From NCBI GenBank assembly GCA_028280715.1, contig JANQLG010000033.1:1-64000 (forward strand): DNA of 64,000 nucleotides, given 5' to 3'. The notes below the pieces were generated by a model. It ran no database searches. It was not told the origin of the DNA and saw nothing but the letters and a program-made list of their open reading frames with translations. Source of the DNA: Spongiibacteraceae bacterium (GTDB lineage: Bacteria > Pseudomonadota > Gammaproteobacteria > Pseudomonadales > Dasaniaceae). The position numbers and the translations under genes were made by a program. Positions 1 through 9,477 of this stretch are shown here, in pieces (position 1 is the first letter of the stretch; each line of letters starts with the position of its first letter).

Positions 1-355
1 TACCGTGTCAGAGCCTGTAACACGCAGGGCAGTTACACCGCGTGTAGTGGTTATCGCACCGAAAGTGCCGCTGCTGTGGTGGCGAATGCGCCGGGTACGC
101 CGACCTCGATTGCAGCACCATCGACCGATAATAATGGCACCTTTACCGTCAGTTGGGGCACGTCATCGGGTAGCGTGGATGCCTATCAGTTGTATCAACA
201 AAAAGATGGTGGTAGTTGGGCCCAAATTTATAGTGGTACCGGTACCTCGAAAGCGGTCAGTGGTTTAAGTGATGGCAGTTACTTATACCGTGTCAGAGCC
301 TGTAACACGCAGGGCAGTTACACCGCGTGTAGTGGTTATCGCACCGAAAGTGCCG
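1..355 (+). repeat. Near-identical tandem FN3-coding repeat, 285-bp period
   Basis: Bases 1-70 are repeated exactly at 286-355, which gives a period of 285 bp or 95 codons, the size of one fibronectin-III-like module. The array continues upstream of the window. The next module (about 356-640) keeps the protein pattern (YRVRACN, CSG) but has diverged at the DNA level. Identity at DNA level suggests recent duplication or ongoing recombination between modules. Confidence 0.9.
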
Positions 356-3300
356 TTGCCATTGTAGCTAACGTTCCTGGTGCTCCATCTTCGTTAACAG
401 TACCTTCATCTGATAATGATGGTAGCTATACAGTTTCATGGGGCTCAGTTGCTGGGAGTGTAGATTTTTATGAGTTGCAAGAAGGAACAAATGGTAATTG
501 GGGAGTAGTTTACTCTGGTTCTAATACTTCTAAATCAGTTTCAGTAACCATTAACGGTGAATATGACTACCGAGTGAGAGCGTGTAATTCAGAAAGCACG
601 TACACGAGTTGTAGCGGGTGGTCAGGAACTTCTTCGATAGCTGTTATTGGTTTGTCAGTTGATCTCAACCCGTTAAGTGATAATACGCTGGCTTTTTCTC
701 AGCCGTCACATGATGAAACCGTTGGTGCCATCGCTTCACAAAGCTCAGTAGAAGCGGATGGTAGTGCCAATTATTCGATTCCAATTACAGCCCCACCCGG
801 AGTTGGTGGAGTGCAGCCTAACCTGGCGCTGACATATAACAGTAATGGGTCCAATGGTTTAATCGGCGTTGGTTGGGGGTTACAGGGCTTATCTTATATC
901 CATCGTTGTCCCGCAACGCTTTATCACGACGGATTCATCGATGCGATCGATTATGATGCCAATGATCAGTTCTGTTTGGATGGTCAGCGTTTAGTGCATA
1001 TCGGCAATAACGAATACCGCACAGCGATTGATTCGTTTTCAAAGATTGTGGCCAGCGGCACTTCAGGATCTGGACCAAGCTACTTTACAGTCTGGTCGCG
1101 CGATGGCCGTATTATGCAATACGGAGGCACAACAAATTCTAAGGTGAATGGGGGAAGTGCTTTCGGCACATCCGGTTCGGTTTCTATTTGGGGGTTAAAT
1201 AAAATTGAAGACCGTCACAGCAATACTCTAACAGTTACTTACCAACAAGAGGCAACTACAACAGAATTCCGGCCACTACAAATTGATTATGCCAATGGTA
1301 ATGCTTCTGTCGTATTTGAATATGACCCTGCAACCAGACCTGATTTTAAACGGTATTACGCGCAAGGCGATGAGATGACAAGCACCAAGCGTCTGACCAA
1401 TATTAAAACCTATTCAGGTAGCCAGTTATTACGTGATTATCGATTAACTTATGAAATAAATACGGTTAATACACAGTCACAATTAAAAACCGTAACTGAA
1501 TGTGCCGGCAACAACAGCTGTTTAGAACCAACGGTATTTGAGTGGGAAGTGACGACATTAGGATTGCAAACACCGTCGTTAAAATTAACTTCTGCACAAA
1601 CTGGAACAGCGGTGTATTCACCTCATGGGTATTATGAATTTGCGCTTGATGTGAATGGAGATGGTTTGAGTGATTGGATGTGGATGAGCTGGGATGATAG
1701 AACACTAAGAGTTGCCTATTCCACAGGAACAGGGTTTTCATCTCCACAAAACTTGGTTACCGATAGTGTTGTGAAGCCTTATTCTTCAGATGGTAAGCAC
1801 ACCAACTTTGCTGATGTTAACGGCGACAGTCTACCCGATATGATTTGGGCGCCATGGGGCAGAAATGATTTGTGGATAGCAATGAGTAATGGCTCGGGGT
1901 TTGATACACCCCAACAATTATTTGGCGGTAGTATTGCCACATCTGCTGGCTACAATATTTCGCCTCAGTCCTCTCATGGCATGCATGTCAGATACGGTGA
2001 CGTTAATGGCGATGGCTTAGCGGACCAAGTTTGGTATCCGCAATCAGGCAATTCCCCTCATTCGCTTTGGGTAGCGCTTTCTAATGGAAATGGCTTTGAT
2101 ACACCAACTCAATGGTTACAGGGAGGTGGGCTTAATACTACTTCTAACGACGGCCGCTTCACTCATCTTCAGGATATGAATGGCGATGGTCTGGCGGATT
2201 ATTTTTGGCGGCCTGCTGGGCAGAGTTCCATGTATGTTGCATTATCTAACGGTGTTGATGGATTCGACAATCCAACCATTTGGCTTAATCACACCAGTGA
2301 TGGTGCAGGGGTAGCGCCTTCGTCGTCTTACGACAAACACTCCAGTTTGGCAGACGTCAATGGTGATGGTTTGATTGACTACATATGGGTGCCCGATGGT
2401 CGTACAGATATTTGGGTATCAATAAATACCGGTACTGACCTCAAAAGACCCACATTATGGATGCTAGCTAATAGAGGTGTGGGTGGCGCAGTATCCTATT
2501 CCTGGGAGGGTAAGCTCAAATATTTCAGCGATATAAACGGCGATGGTTTCGCTGACTATGTTTGGGTGCCCGAAGCCAGGCATTCTCTCCAATATGCATT
2601 GTCTAACGGCACAGGGTCATTTGGTCCTACACAAATACTATTACCGGATGGGGTTGCTGCTGGCTATGATCCTCAATCCCATGAGGGCCAACACGAAATG
2701 TTTGGTGATTTTAATGGCGATGGAGCGCCTGATTGGGCCTGGGTTCCTGAAGGCAGACAAGATTTATGGCTTGCCTATTCCCACACGCCAGCAGGAAAAA
2801 TTAAAAAAGTAACCAATGGTTTTGGTGCAGCCACGGAGTTTGTTTACAAACCCATGACTGATAGCTCAGTTTATACCAACGGAACCGACGCCCTTTATCC
2901 GATGCTTGACCTAATCTCAGCAAGTTATGTGGTTAGTGAACTGAAAACGCCGACAGGATTAGGCAGTGGATCGCGCAGTACCCATTTTGAATATGAGCAA
3001 TTGAAAACTCACCTAAAAGGCTTGGGAAGCTTTGGCTTTGGAAAAATGATTGAAACTGATCAGGAAACGGGTATCAGCACAGAAACTGTTTACAAACAGA
3101 CTTATGATACGGGTAACTCCAGTGTGGACGGAGAAAAGCATAATTTTGGTTTGGTGGATTCAGTCATTACCAAAGCAAGCGATGGCACAGTAATCTCGGA
3201 TACACGTAATAGTTGGGTATCAAGGCGAATCTATAATAACGGTAATCGCTATCATGCCCAGAGTCTGTATTCGACCTATGTTAACAAGTACGACCTGAAT

Positions 3301-6300
3301 GGCGCGTTTATGTCCAGGGAGGGTAATGTCTATACCCATGATAGCTATAACAATATTGAAGCCATAACCAGTACGGTATACAACACAGCTGACAATTCAT
3401 CCTGGGCCAGAACAACAGTCACGAGCAATAGCTACACTAATAATGCGAGCAATTGGTTGATTGGCTTAATGAATAGTAGCCGTGTCGATACTACCGTGAA
3501 TGGTAAACCTATGTTATCGCGTGAATCTGCCTGGACGTTTTATTCAGCTACAGGCCGAATTGAGCGAGAGCAAATTCTGCATCCCGGTACCGGATCTGTT
3601 CTGCATGAAACCTATTATAGTAATCTGGACAGCTTTGGTAATCATCGAACGGTTACCATTAGTGGCGCTGACTTCGATACACGGTCAACAAGCTATACCT
3701 ACGATGTCACTGGTCGTTTTGTGGCTTCGGCAACCAATGTTGTTGATGGTGTTACTCATACCAGTTCGACCAGCTACTATCCCACGGGCCATATCAATGC
3801 GGGCTTGGTGCAACTGACAACTGGTGTAAATGGTCTTCAGTCCTACCATGAGTATGACGCCTTTGGTCGAAAGACTACGGTTACGGCAGCTTATGGCACA
3901 GCCAATCCGATAGTCTCTTACACTAGTCTGGAAAGCTGTGGTACCACCAATGATTGTCCGCTGTATGCTGAATATCGCATTACGAAATCAGCTCAAGGTG
4001 GTGCGGGCAGTCGCAGCTATGTTGACCTGTTAGGTCGAACCCTGCGTAAAGCTGGTCAAACGATGGATGGCAGTTTTGCCCTGGTGGATTACGATTATGA
4101 CGTTCGAGGCAATAACTATCGAGTCAGCGAGCCTTATTTTGCCGGTGATACCATTCATCGTAACGTAGTTCATTTTGATGATCTAGGTAGAACCACTCAA
4201 GCTGTCTATCCCAATGGACGTACGGATGAGATCACTTACAATGGCCTAACTAAAATTTCGACTAATGACATCAATGGCGCCAGCCAATCAAAAACGGAAA
4301 TTAGTAATGTTTTGGGCCAACTGATACAAGTTATCGACAATAACCTGCAAAGTGTTACCTATGGCTATGACAGTCATAGCAATATGACGCGCGTAACTGA
4401 TCCGCTCAATAATGTCACCACTATTGGCTACGATGTGATGGATCGCAAGGCCTGGATGAATGATCCTGACAAAGGTTATTGGTCCTATACCTATAATAGT
4501 TTGGGCCAACTGATTACTCAGGAAGATGCCAAGCAGCAAGTTACCTGTAATGCCTACGACAGTTTAGGGCGTATGACCAAACGTATTGATAACTATAGTG
4601 GTTCTGTTGCCACAGGCGTTGGTGCCACAGCACAATCGACGGCGCACTGTGCTGGAGATGGCGGTAATCCTGAAACAACCACCTGGAACTACGATAATGC
4701 GGCCAATGGTATTGGTAAAATTTATCAGATTCACAGCCAGAATGGTTATCAGGAAACAGTTAGTTACGACAGTTATTCGCGCGCAACACAAAGTCTGAAA
4801 ACGGTTAATGGTGAAAGCTTTACCACTAATACCTATTACGACAATCTGCATCGCGTAGACCGCGTTCGCTATCCTGGTCCCAGCAATCGTCTGGAAGTAA
4901 AAAATATTTACAACAATTTAGGCTTTAATATCGAATTAGCCAACGCCGCTAATGGTCATCGTTATTACCAGGCCTTGACTATGGATGCGCGTGGCAACAT
5001 TACTTCGGAGAACTTTGGTAATGGTTTGAAAACAGTCAGGACATACAATCAGCAGACCGGTCATGTCAAAAACATTGAAGGTTATACGCAACTGGATTTA
5101 CTGGGAGCACCTTCAATACAAAACAATGAGTTCTTTTTCGACAAACTGGACAATTTACAGTGGCGTGAAGACTACAAGCAAAATATTCGTGAGGACTTCA
5201 CCTACGACAATTTAAACCGTCTGCGCTATGCCTATGCTGATTTTGGTAATGGCCAATTACAAACCAGCGAAGTCACCTACGATGCGCTAGGTAATATTCG
5301 CTCAAAAACCGGTGTTGGTAATTATAAATACGGCAACGAGTGTGCAGTGGCAGCAGGACCACATGCGGTATGTGAAATCACCGGCACCAAAAACACCACT
5401 TATCAATACGATGCCAACGGCAATATGGAAACCGGTGATGGCCGTGCCATTTTCTATACCAGCTTTGATAAGCCGTCACTGATCACCAAGGGCAATAATA
5501 GTAGCTTGTTGAACTATGGGCCCAGCCGTGAGTTAGTCTATCGTCGTGACGATAACAATGGCCAGGTCACGACGACCACCTATGTAGATGGCTTATACGA
5601 AAAGGTGGTGTTGCCATCAACACAAGTAGAAGAGCGTCACTACCTTGCTGGCATTGGTATCTTAACCATCAAGGATCGTACCGGCAGTTCTGCGGGTACT
5701 TCGCAGGAAAATTACCTGCATAAAGATCATCTGGGTTCCATTGTTGTGATTACTGATCAATACGCTCAGGTCAAAGAGGAATTCAGTTTTGATCCGTGGG
5801 GCAAACGACGCGCGCCCAGTTTGCAGAAGCTGGAGGAGCTGTTAAACAAACCCTGGGCGAGTATGACCACCCTGGAGCGAGGCAACCTAACACTGGCTCC
5901 TGCGGTGTTGTCATCACCCACGACCAATAAAGGTTTTACCGGTCATGAGCAATTGGATGGTGTTGGCCTGATTCATATGGGGGGCCGGGTTTATGATGCC
6001 GAGATCGGGCGCTTTATTTCCGCTGATCCGTTTATTCAGGACCGCACTAATCTTCAAGCGCTGAATCGATATAGCTATGTGCAGAATAATCCGCTGAGTT
6101 ATACGGATCCCAGTGGGTATTTTTTACAGAAGTTGGTGGGTAAGTTTTGGAAGGCAGTTAAGAGCCGTTTAAGTCGACTTAATGAAGAGCGTAAGAGTGC
6201 GATAAAGAGTATTGGGCGGTTTTTAAATAAGAATCCGGCGTTGCAGTTTGTGGCGACGGTGGTGGCTTACTACTATTGTGGACCTTATTGTGCTGCGTAT

Positions 6301-7101
6301 CTAGGGGCAGGCTTAGGTGCTGCACAGGCTTATGCGGCAGGCGGTAGTGCTGGTGATATCTTGGAAGGATTAGCCGTTGCCGCTGCCACGTCTTGGGTTG
6401 GACTTGGGATAGAAAATTATATCGTTGGTAATCAATATATTGCGCAAATGATAGCGGCAGGGATATCGGCTAAGGCGCAGGGCGGCAAGTTTATCGATGG
6501 GGTGAAGGGTGCTGCTATGGGGATGGCGATTAGTTGGGCTGCAGGAAAGATGATTGGGATGATGGCAAAACCACCTGCTGATCCTGAAACTCAAACAGCT
6601 GATATTAATGTGCCGGAAACTTCTGGGGGGGATATTGCTAGTCCTGATATTGCAGAACCTGAATTTGTAGATGGACCAGCCCCAGATCTATCTACACCAA
6701 ATCCAGCGCCTTATTCAAGGGGGGGAATTATTGAAGAGGTTGTAGTAACTGCGCAGTATACAGGTGCAGTGGATGTTGTTCCGCCTATGTATATTACTCC
6801 GACGATCTCAATGCAGAGTTGGGTTGATCAGCAAGTATCGGCGGTTAACGATAGGATTATGGAATACGGCTCATATGCTTTTGGGGGAGGTGTTGCCGGT
6901 GTTGTAGGCAAAGCTATACTTTCTACTCGGTTTGGGCGGGCCGTGTGTGTGGCAGGAGCTATCGCATGTAGTGCTGCATTGGATCCCGGCCAGAAGTTTA
7001 AAATGCCATTACGAGCTGTATCTAGACATATGGAGACTAGGGAAAGCATCCGACAAACTGCTAGAATTACACGCCGCTACGGTAATGGACAGAATAAATG
7101 A
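1..7101 (+). CDS. Giant FN3-SpvB-FG-GAP-Rhs repeat protein (5' end outside window)
   Basis: The reading frame is open from base 1, so the true start lies upstream; 2366 codons are visible. Order of parts: fibronectin-III-like repeats (to about nt 650), an SpvB-type domain typical of Tc toxin B subunits (about nt 720-1050), seven repeats with D-x-N-G-D loops (near nt 1648, 1813, 1999, 2173, 2350, 2530, 2707) that look like calcium-binding FG-GAP/VCBS blades, then Rhs/YD repeats ending in a core motif (GRFISADPF, then YSYVQNNPLSYTDPSGY, nt 6007-6120). The last 325 or so residues form a variable tip with glycine/alanine-rich hydrophobic stretches, a proline/acid-rich linker and a basic end. Known relatives build a hollow shell that encloses a C-terminal effector. 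I infer a secreted or surface polymorphic toxin-like protein. I recognise no catalytic domain in the tip; no ADP-ribosyltransferase motif of true SpvB was seen. Confidence 0.85.
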   Translation, partial: YRVRACNTQGSYTACSGYRTESAAAVVANAPGTPTSIAAPSTDNNGTFTVSWGTSSGSVDAYQLYQQKDGGSWAQIYSGTGTSKAVSGLSDGSYLYRVRACNTQGSYTACSGYRTESAVAIVANVPGAPSSLTVPSSDNDGSYTVSWGSVAGSVDFYELQEGTNGNWGVVYSGSNTSKSVSVTINGEYDYRVRACNSESTYTSCSGWSGTSSIAVIGLSVDLNPLSDNTLAFSQPSHDETVGAIASQSSVEADGSANYSIPITAPPGVGGVQPNLALTYNSNGSNGLIGVGWGLQGLSYIHRCPATLYHDGFIDAIDYDANDQFCLDGQRLVHIGNNEYRTAIDSFSKIVASGTSGSGPSYFTVWSRDGRIMQYGGTTNSKVNGGSAFGTSGSVSIWGLNKIEDRHSNTLTVTYQQEATTTEFRPLQIDYANGNASVVFEYDPATRPDFKRYYAQGDEMTSTKRLTNIKTYSGSQLLRDYRLTYEINTVNTQSQLKTVTECAGNNSCLEPTVFEWEVTTLGLQTPSLKLTSAQTGTAVYSPHGYYEFALDVNGDGLSDWMWMSWDDRTLRVAYSTGTGFSSPQNLVTDSVVKPYSSDGKHTNFADVNGDSLPDMIWAPWGRNDLWIAMSNGSGFDTPQQLFGGSIATSAGYNISPQSSHGMHVRYGDVNGDGLADQVWYPQSGNSPHSLWVALSNGNGFDTPTQWLQGGGLNTTSNDGRFTHLQDMNGDGLADYFWRPAGQSSMYVALSNGVDGFDNPTIWLNHTSDGAGVAPSSSYDKHSSLADVNGDGLIDYIWVPDGRTDIWVSINTGTDLKRPTLWMLANRGVGGAVSYSWEGKLKYFSDINGDGFADYVWVPEARHSLQYALSNGTGSFGPTQILLPDGVAAGYDPQSHEGQHEMFGDFNGDGAPDWAWVPEGRQDLWLAYSHTPAGKIKKVTNGFGAATEFVYKPMTDSSVYTNGTDALYPMLDLISASYVVSELKTPTGLGSGSRSTHFEYEQLKTHLKGLGSFGFGKMIETDQETGISTETVYKQTYDTGNSSVDGEKHNFGLVDSVITKASDGTVISDTRNSWVSRRIYNNGNRYHAQSLYSTYVNKYDLNGAFMSREGNVYTHDSYNNIEAITSTVYNTADNSSWARTTVTSNSYTNNASNWLIGLMNSSRVDTTVNGKPMLSRESAWTFYSATGRIEREQILHPGTGSVLHETYYSNLDSFGNHRTVTISGADFDTRSTSYTYDVTGRFVASATNVVDGVTHTSSTSYYPTGHINAGLVQLTTGVNGLQSYHEYDAFGRKTTVTAAYGTANPIVSYTSLESCGTTNDCPLYAEYRITKSAQGGAGSRSYVDLLGRTLRKAGQTMDGSFALVDYDYDVRGNNYRVSEPYFAGDTIHRNVVHFDDLGRTTQAVYPNGRTDEITYNGLTKISTNDINGASQSKTEISNVLGQLIQVIDNNLQSVTYGYDSHSNMTRVTDPLNNVTTIGYDVMDRKAWMNDPDKGYWSYTYNSLGQLITQEDAKQQVTCNAYDSLGRMTKRIDNYSGSVATGVGATAQSTAHCAGDGGNPETTTWNYDNAANGIGKIYQIHSQNGYQETVSYDSYSRATQSLKTVNGESFTTNTYYDNLHRVDRVRYPGPSNRLEVKNIYNNLGFNIELANAANGHRYYQALTMDARGNITSENFGNGLKTVRTYNQQTGHVKNIEGYTQLDLLGAPSIQNNEFFFDKLDNLQWREDYKQNIREDFTYDNLNRLRYAYADFGNGQLQTSEVTYDALGNIRSKTGVGNYKYGNECAVAAGPHAVCEITGTKNTTYQYDANGNMETGDGRAIFYTSFDKPSLITKGNNSSLLNYGPSRELVYRRDDNNGQVTTTTYVDGLYEKVVLPSTQVEERHYLAGIGILTIKDRTGSSAGTSQENYLHKDHLGSIVVITDQYAQVKEEFSFDPWGKRRAPSLQKLEELLNKPWASMTTLERGNLTLAPAVLSSPTTNKGFTGHEQLDGVGLIHMGGRVYDAEIGRFISADPFIQDRTNLQALNRYSYVQNNPLSYTDPSGYFLQKLVGKFWKAVKSRLSRLNEERKSAIKSIGRFLNKNPALQFVATVVAYYYCGPYCAAYLGAGLGAAQAYAAGGSAGDILEGLAVAAATSWVGLGIENYIVGNQYIAQMIAAGISAKAQGGKFIDGVKGAAMGMAISWAAGKMIGMMAKPPADPETQTADINVPETSGGDIASPDIAEPEFVDGPAPDLSTPNPAPYSRGGIIEEVVVTAQYTGAVDVVPPMYITPTISMQSWVDQQVSAVNDRIMEYGSYAFGGGVAGVVGKAILSTRFGRAVCVAGAIACSAALDPGQKFKMPLRAVSRHMETRESIRQTARITRRYGNGQNK

Positions 7102-7107
7102 TAGATT

Positions 7108-7689
7108 GTGATTGATATAAGAAACAAAAATGACTGGCAGAAAGCTGTAGATTCATTCAATCAAGGAGATTTGATTGGTGCTTTGTATGTTTTCAAAAAA
7201 ATATCTAGAACCCGCCCTACAGCTCTAGTTGAAATAGGGAATATATATGAACTTGGCGGCGGTGGAGTTGAACAAAATTTTGTTGAAGCTTGTAAATGGT
7301 ATGAAAAATCGGTTGAGGAGCTAAATGATCCAAAAGCCCATATGGGGTTAGGTCGGTTGTATTTTTATGGTCATGGTGTTCATCGGAATTATGATAAAGC
7401 TTTATATCATTTTGGTTTGCTCGCTAGTGAGGGTGAACGAGGAGCTTTATATGCTTTGGGGTTGATGAGTCAATATGGCTTAGGAATAGAGATTAATAAT
7501 AGCTGCGCAGCAAATTATTATAGGCGAGCGGCAGATTTAGGACATTTGCTTGCTTTAAGGCAGTTAGCTCTTTTGAACTTTAAACAAGGACATTATATTT
7601 CTGGAGCAATATCATGGATAAAGTCATCATTTATGATTTTTAAGGCTGTAATGAAGGACGAAGAGGATCCTAGAGTTAGGATTGTATGA
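7108..7689 (+). CDS. Sel1-repeat protein, candidate immunity or accessory protein of the Rhs gene
   Basis: A 193-residue protein that starts with GTG only 6 bp after the Rhs stop codon, so it is almost certainly cotranscribed. It shows Sel1-like (TPR-like) helical repeats: A-x2-E-I-G-N-I-Y-E-L-G-G-G-G-V at about residues 46-60, then MGLGRLYFYGHGVHRNYDKA and LYALGLMSQYGLGIEINN. Such repeats bind proteins. No signal peptide is visible, so it is probably cytoplasmic. The gene is visibly more AT-rich than the Rhs core, like many toxin-tip and immunity pairs. Acting as cognate immunity protein or adaptor is inference from position only. An ATT start one codon upstream is possible but less likely. 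Confidence 0.8.
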   Translation: MIDIRNKNDWQKAVDSFNQGDLIGALYVFKKISRTRPTALVEIGNIYELGGGGVEQNFVEACKWYEKSVEELNDPKAHMGLGRLYFYGHGVHRNYDKALYHFGLLASEGERGALYALGLMSQYGLGIEINNSCAANYYRRAADLGHLLALRQLALLNFKQGHYISGAISWIKSSFMIFKAVMKDEEDPRVRIV

Positions 7690-8048
7690 GGTATTTAATG
7701 TTTAAAAAAATAAGAAAGAAAAAAGCATTAAAGGCTTATATTAAGGAATTACCATATTTTCTAGAGCAAGATTATGGCTATTCGGCTCTATATAATAATA
7801 TGCAAATACATAAAACTATTGAAAGGCATGGGCTTGATCAATCTATGGCCATTTATGGGCTTTCGATGATATTAGATAGAGAGGCCTTTTTATCTGCTAA
7901 TGCAGGTACACTTGAGGAATATACAAAGTGTAGAAAAGAACTTGCTGACCTTTTTTTTAAAGGTGATGTGGATTTTAAGCTAATATCTCCTCGTCTTTCT
8001 CGAAACGATAATTGCTCATCTTCGTCTATGGTTGACTCTGATAGCTGA
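7686..8048 (+). CDS. Small basic protein overlapping the Sel1 gene (resembles DUF6559)
   Basis: A 120-residue protein whose ATG overlaps the preceding TGA (ATGA arrangement), which implies translational coupling. The N-terminus is very basic (KKIRKKKALKAYIKELPYF). It continues with a helical pattern including YGYSALYNN, TIERHGLD and YGLSMILDREAF, and ends in a serine-rich tail. It has no signal peptide or membrane segment. From memory the pattern resembles the DUF6559 family of small gammaproteobacterial proteins of unknown function, but I could not check this. Its place as third gene after an Rhs gene makes it a second immunity candidate; function is unknown. Confidence 0.7.
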   Translation: MRYLMFKKIRKKKALKAYIKELPYFLEQDYGYSALYNNMQIHKTIERHGLDQSMAIYGLSMILDREAFLSANAGTLEEYTKCRKELADLFFKGDVDFKLISPRLSRNDNCSSSSMVDSDS

Positions 8049-8053
8049 AGGGA

Positions 8054-8091
8054 AAATCAAAGGGTCAGAGAGAGAAATCAAAGGGTCAGAG
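8054..8091. repeat. 17-bp direct repeat with GGGTCAGAG core
   Basis: AAATCAAAGGGTCAGAG occurs at 8054-8070 and again at 8075-8091, right after the end of the Rhs island. GGGTCAGAG words are common beside REP-type elements and IS200-like transposases in gammaproteobacteria (recollection). No transposase gene lies nearby, so this may be a scar of a lost element. Confidence 0.6.
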
Positions 8092-8232
8092 TAATTGAAA
8101 GAATAGGCATTTGCTTTTTCCAGCGTAGGTTTGTGGCCTATTTATTAAATAGCTAAAGGAAAACGAAGGCTAGGATCAGATGTGAATGAGTTAAGCATCA
8201 GTATTTATAGATTCTAATTATTCATATTAGTT

Positions 8233-9477
8233 TTATTCTCGATCAACCTTCGCATTACTATAAGCAGTAAACGACGGAATTGCAGCAGCAACAATAGTAG
8301 CAACTATAATCAACAGTAAAATCATACTATTACTATCTGAAAAAATATTAGTCCCGATATGTAGCCCAAAACTCGCAGCTAAAAAATTGCCTGCAGAGTG
8401 TAAAGAAAAATATAACCCGGCAATACCGATAACAATACTCATAAAACTGATTAATAACGCTTCCAGCTCTACTAATAAGAAAAGAAAAATCGGTGGAGCG
8501 CCAATGACTCTGAGTAAATGAATTTCATGTTTGCGTTCTCTGATAGAGGCTAGCATCATTGCACTTAAGCCTAGCAGGGCGGCTATTAAAATCAGTGCGG
8601 ATACCAGCCGAAGTGTGTTTTCTAATAATCCCATCATTTGCCATAGTTCAGATAAAGCAACACCGGGGAGAATGGCTGACAAAGGTTCATTGCGGTAATT
8701 ATTAATATCGCGTTGTACGCGAAAGGTGGCCATGCGGGAGGTTAAACCCAGCATAAACGCTGTAATACTTTTTGGTTCCAGCTTGGCTGCCATTAGCTGC
8801 TCGTTGGTAATTGTGCTGCCAGGCATTTTTACTCCCTGCTGCCAGTCGATATGAATTGCTTCGATACCCTGTAAACTTACATGCAGTGTTTGATCTACGG
8901 GTGTGCCTGTGGTTTCTAGAATGCCTACCACGGTAAATGGTCTGTCATCGTGCTGGCTGAAGCTGGTAGTGGCTAGGCCGTGCGCTAATACCAATGTATC
9001 GCCAAGCTTGTAGCCCAGTTTGCTGGCGACTTCTGAGCCGAGTACCACATCGAATACTTCGTTAAAGGGTTTGCCTGCTTTAAAGGCGAGGTTGCGTTGT
9101 TTGCCGTAGCTAAAGTGTTTGAAATAATCAGCAGTGGTGCCCATCACCCGATAGCCTTTATGAGAATCACCGAGTGAGATGGGTATTGCCCAATCCACTC
9201 TTGGGTTTGACGCAATATCTTGGAAGGTATTCCAGCTGATGTTGTTGGTGGGGGCGCCGATGCGAAACACAGAATACAGTAATAGGTTAAGACTGCCGGT
9301 TCTGGCACCGACAATCAGATCAACGCCTGACACCGTGCTGTTAAAGCTGTCTTTGGTTTGATGCCTGATATGCTCAACGCCCAGCAGTACAAAAACACTG
9401 ACACTCATGGCCAGCACAGTCAGTACTACGGAGCCTTTGCGGTTCAGTAAACTTTTTATTGCCAGCCGGATAAACAT
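8233..9477 (-). CDS. FtsX/MacB-family ABC transporter permease of the zinc-starvation locus
   Basis: A 414-residue permease of the LolCE/MacB/FtsX type: one N-terminal membrane segment (about residues 15-35), a large periplasmic domain (about 40-280), then three C-terminal membrane segments with the conserved A-S-I-R-E-R-K-H-E-I-H-L-L-R-V-I-G-A signature. Its ATG overlaps the stop of the upstream ATPase gene (TAATG), so the two are translationally coupled. Together they form a mechanotransmitting ABC module rather than a classical importer. Position beside a Zur-like operator and zrgA, yeiR and zur points to a role in zinc scarcity, as for the ABC genes of the Vibrio cholerae zrg locus; the substrate is not shown by sequence. 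Confidence 0.85.
   Translation of the reverse strand: MFIRLAIKSLLNRKGSVVLTVLAMSVSVFVLLGVEHIRHQTKDSFNSTVSGVDLIVGARTGSLNLLLYSVFRIGAPTNNISWNTFQDIASNPRVDWAIPISLGDSHKGYRVMGTTADYFKHFSYGKQRNLAFKAGKPFNEVFDVVLGSEVASKLGYKLGDTLVLAHGLATTSFSQHDDRPFTVVGILETTGTPVDQTLHVSLQGIEAIHIDWQQGVKMPGSTITNEQLMAAKLEPKSITAFMLGLTSRMATFRVQRDINNYRNEPLSAILPGVALSELWQMMGLLENTLRLVSALILIAALLGLSAMMLASIRERKHEIHLLRVIGAPPIFLFLLVELEALLISFMSIVIGIAGLYFSLHSAGNFLAASFGLHIGTNIFSDSNSMILLLIIVATIVAAAIPSFTAYSNAKVDRE

Noticed and set aside
720-1050. SpvB-type domain as an ADP-ribosyltransferase toxin
   Set aside because: Only the N-terminal SpvB-type region is seen; the transferase domain of true SpvB is not visible anywhere in the protein.
1640-2770. 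Regular repeats in the giant gene considered as a CRISPR-like array
   Set aside because: They are coding repeats (D-x-N-G-D blades) that diverge at the DNA level and have no spacer pattern.
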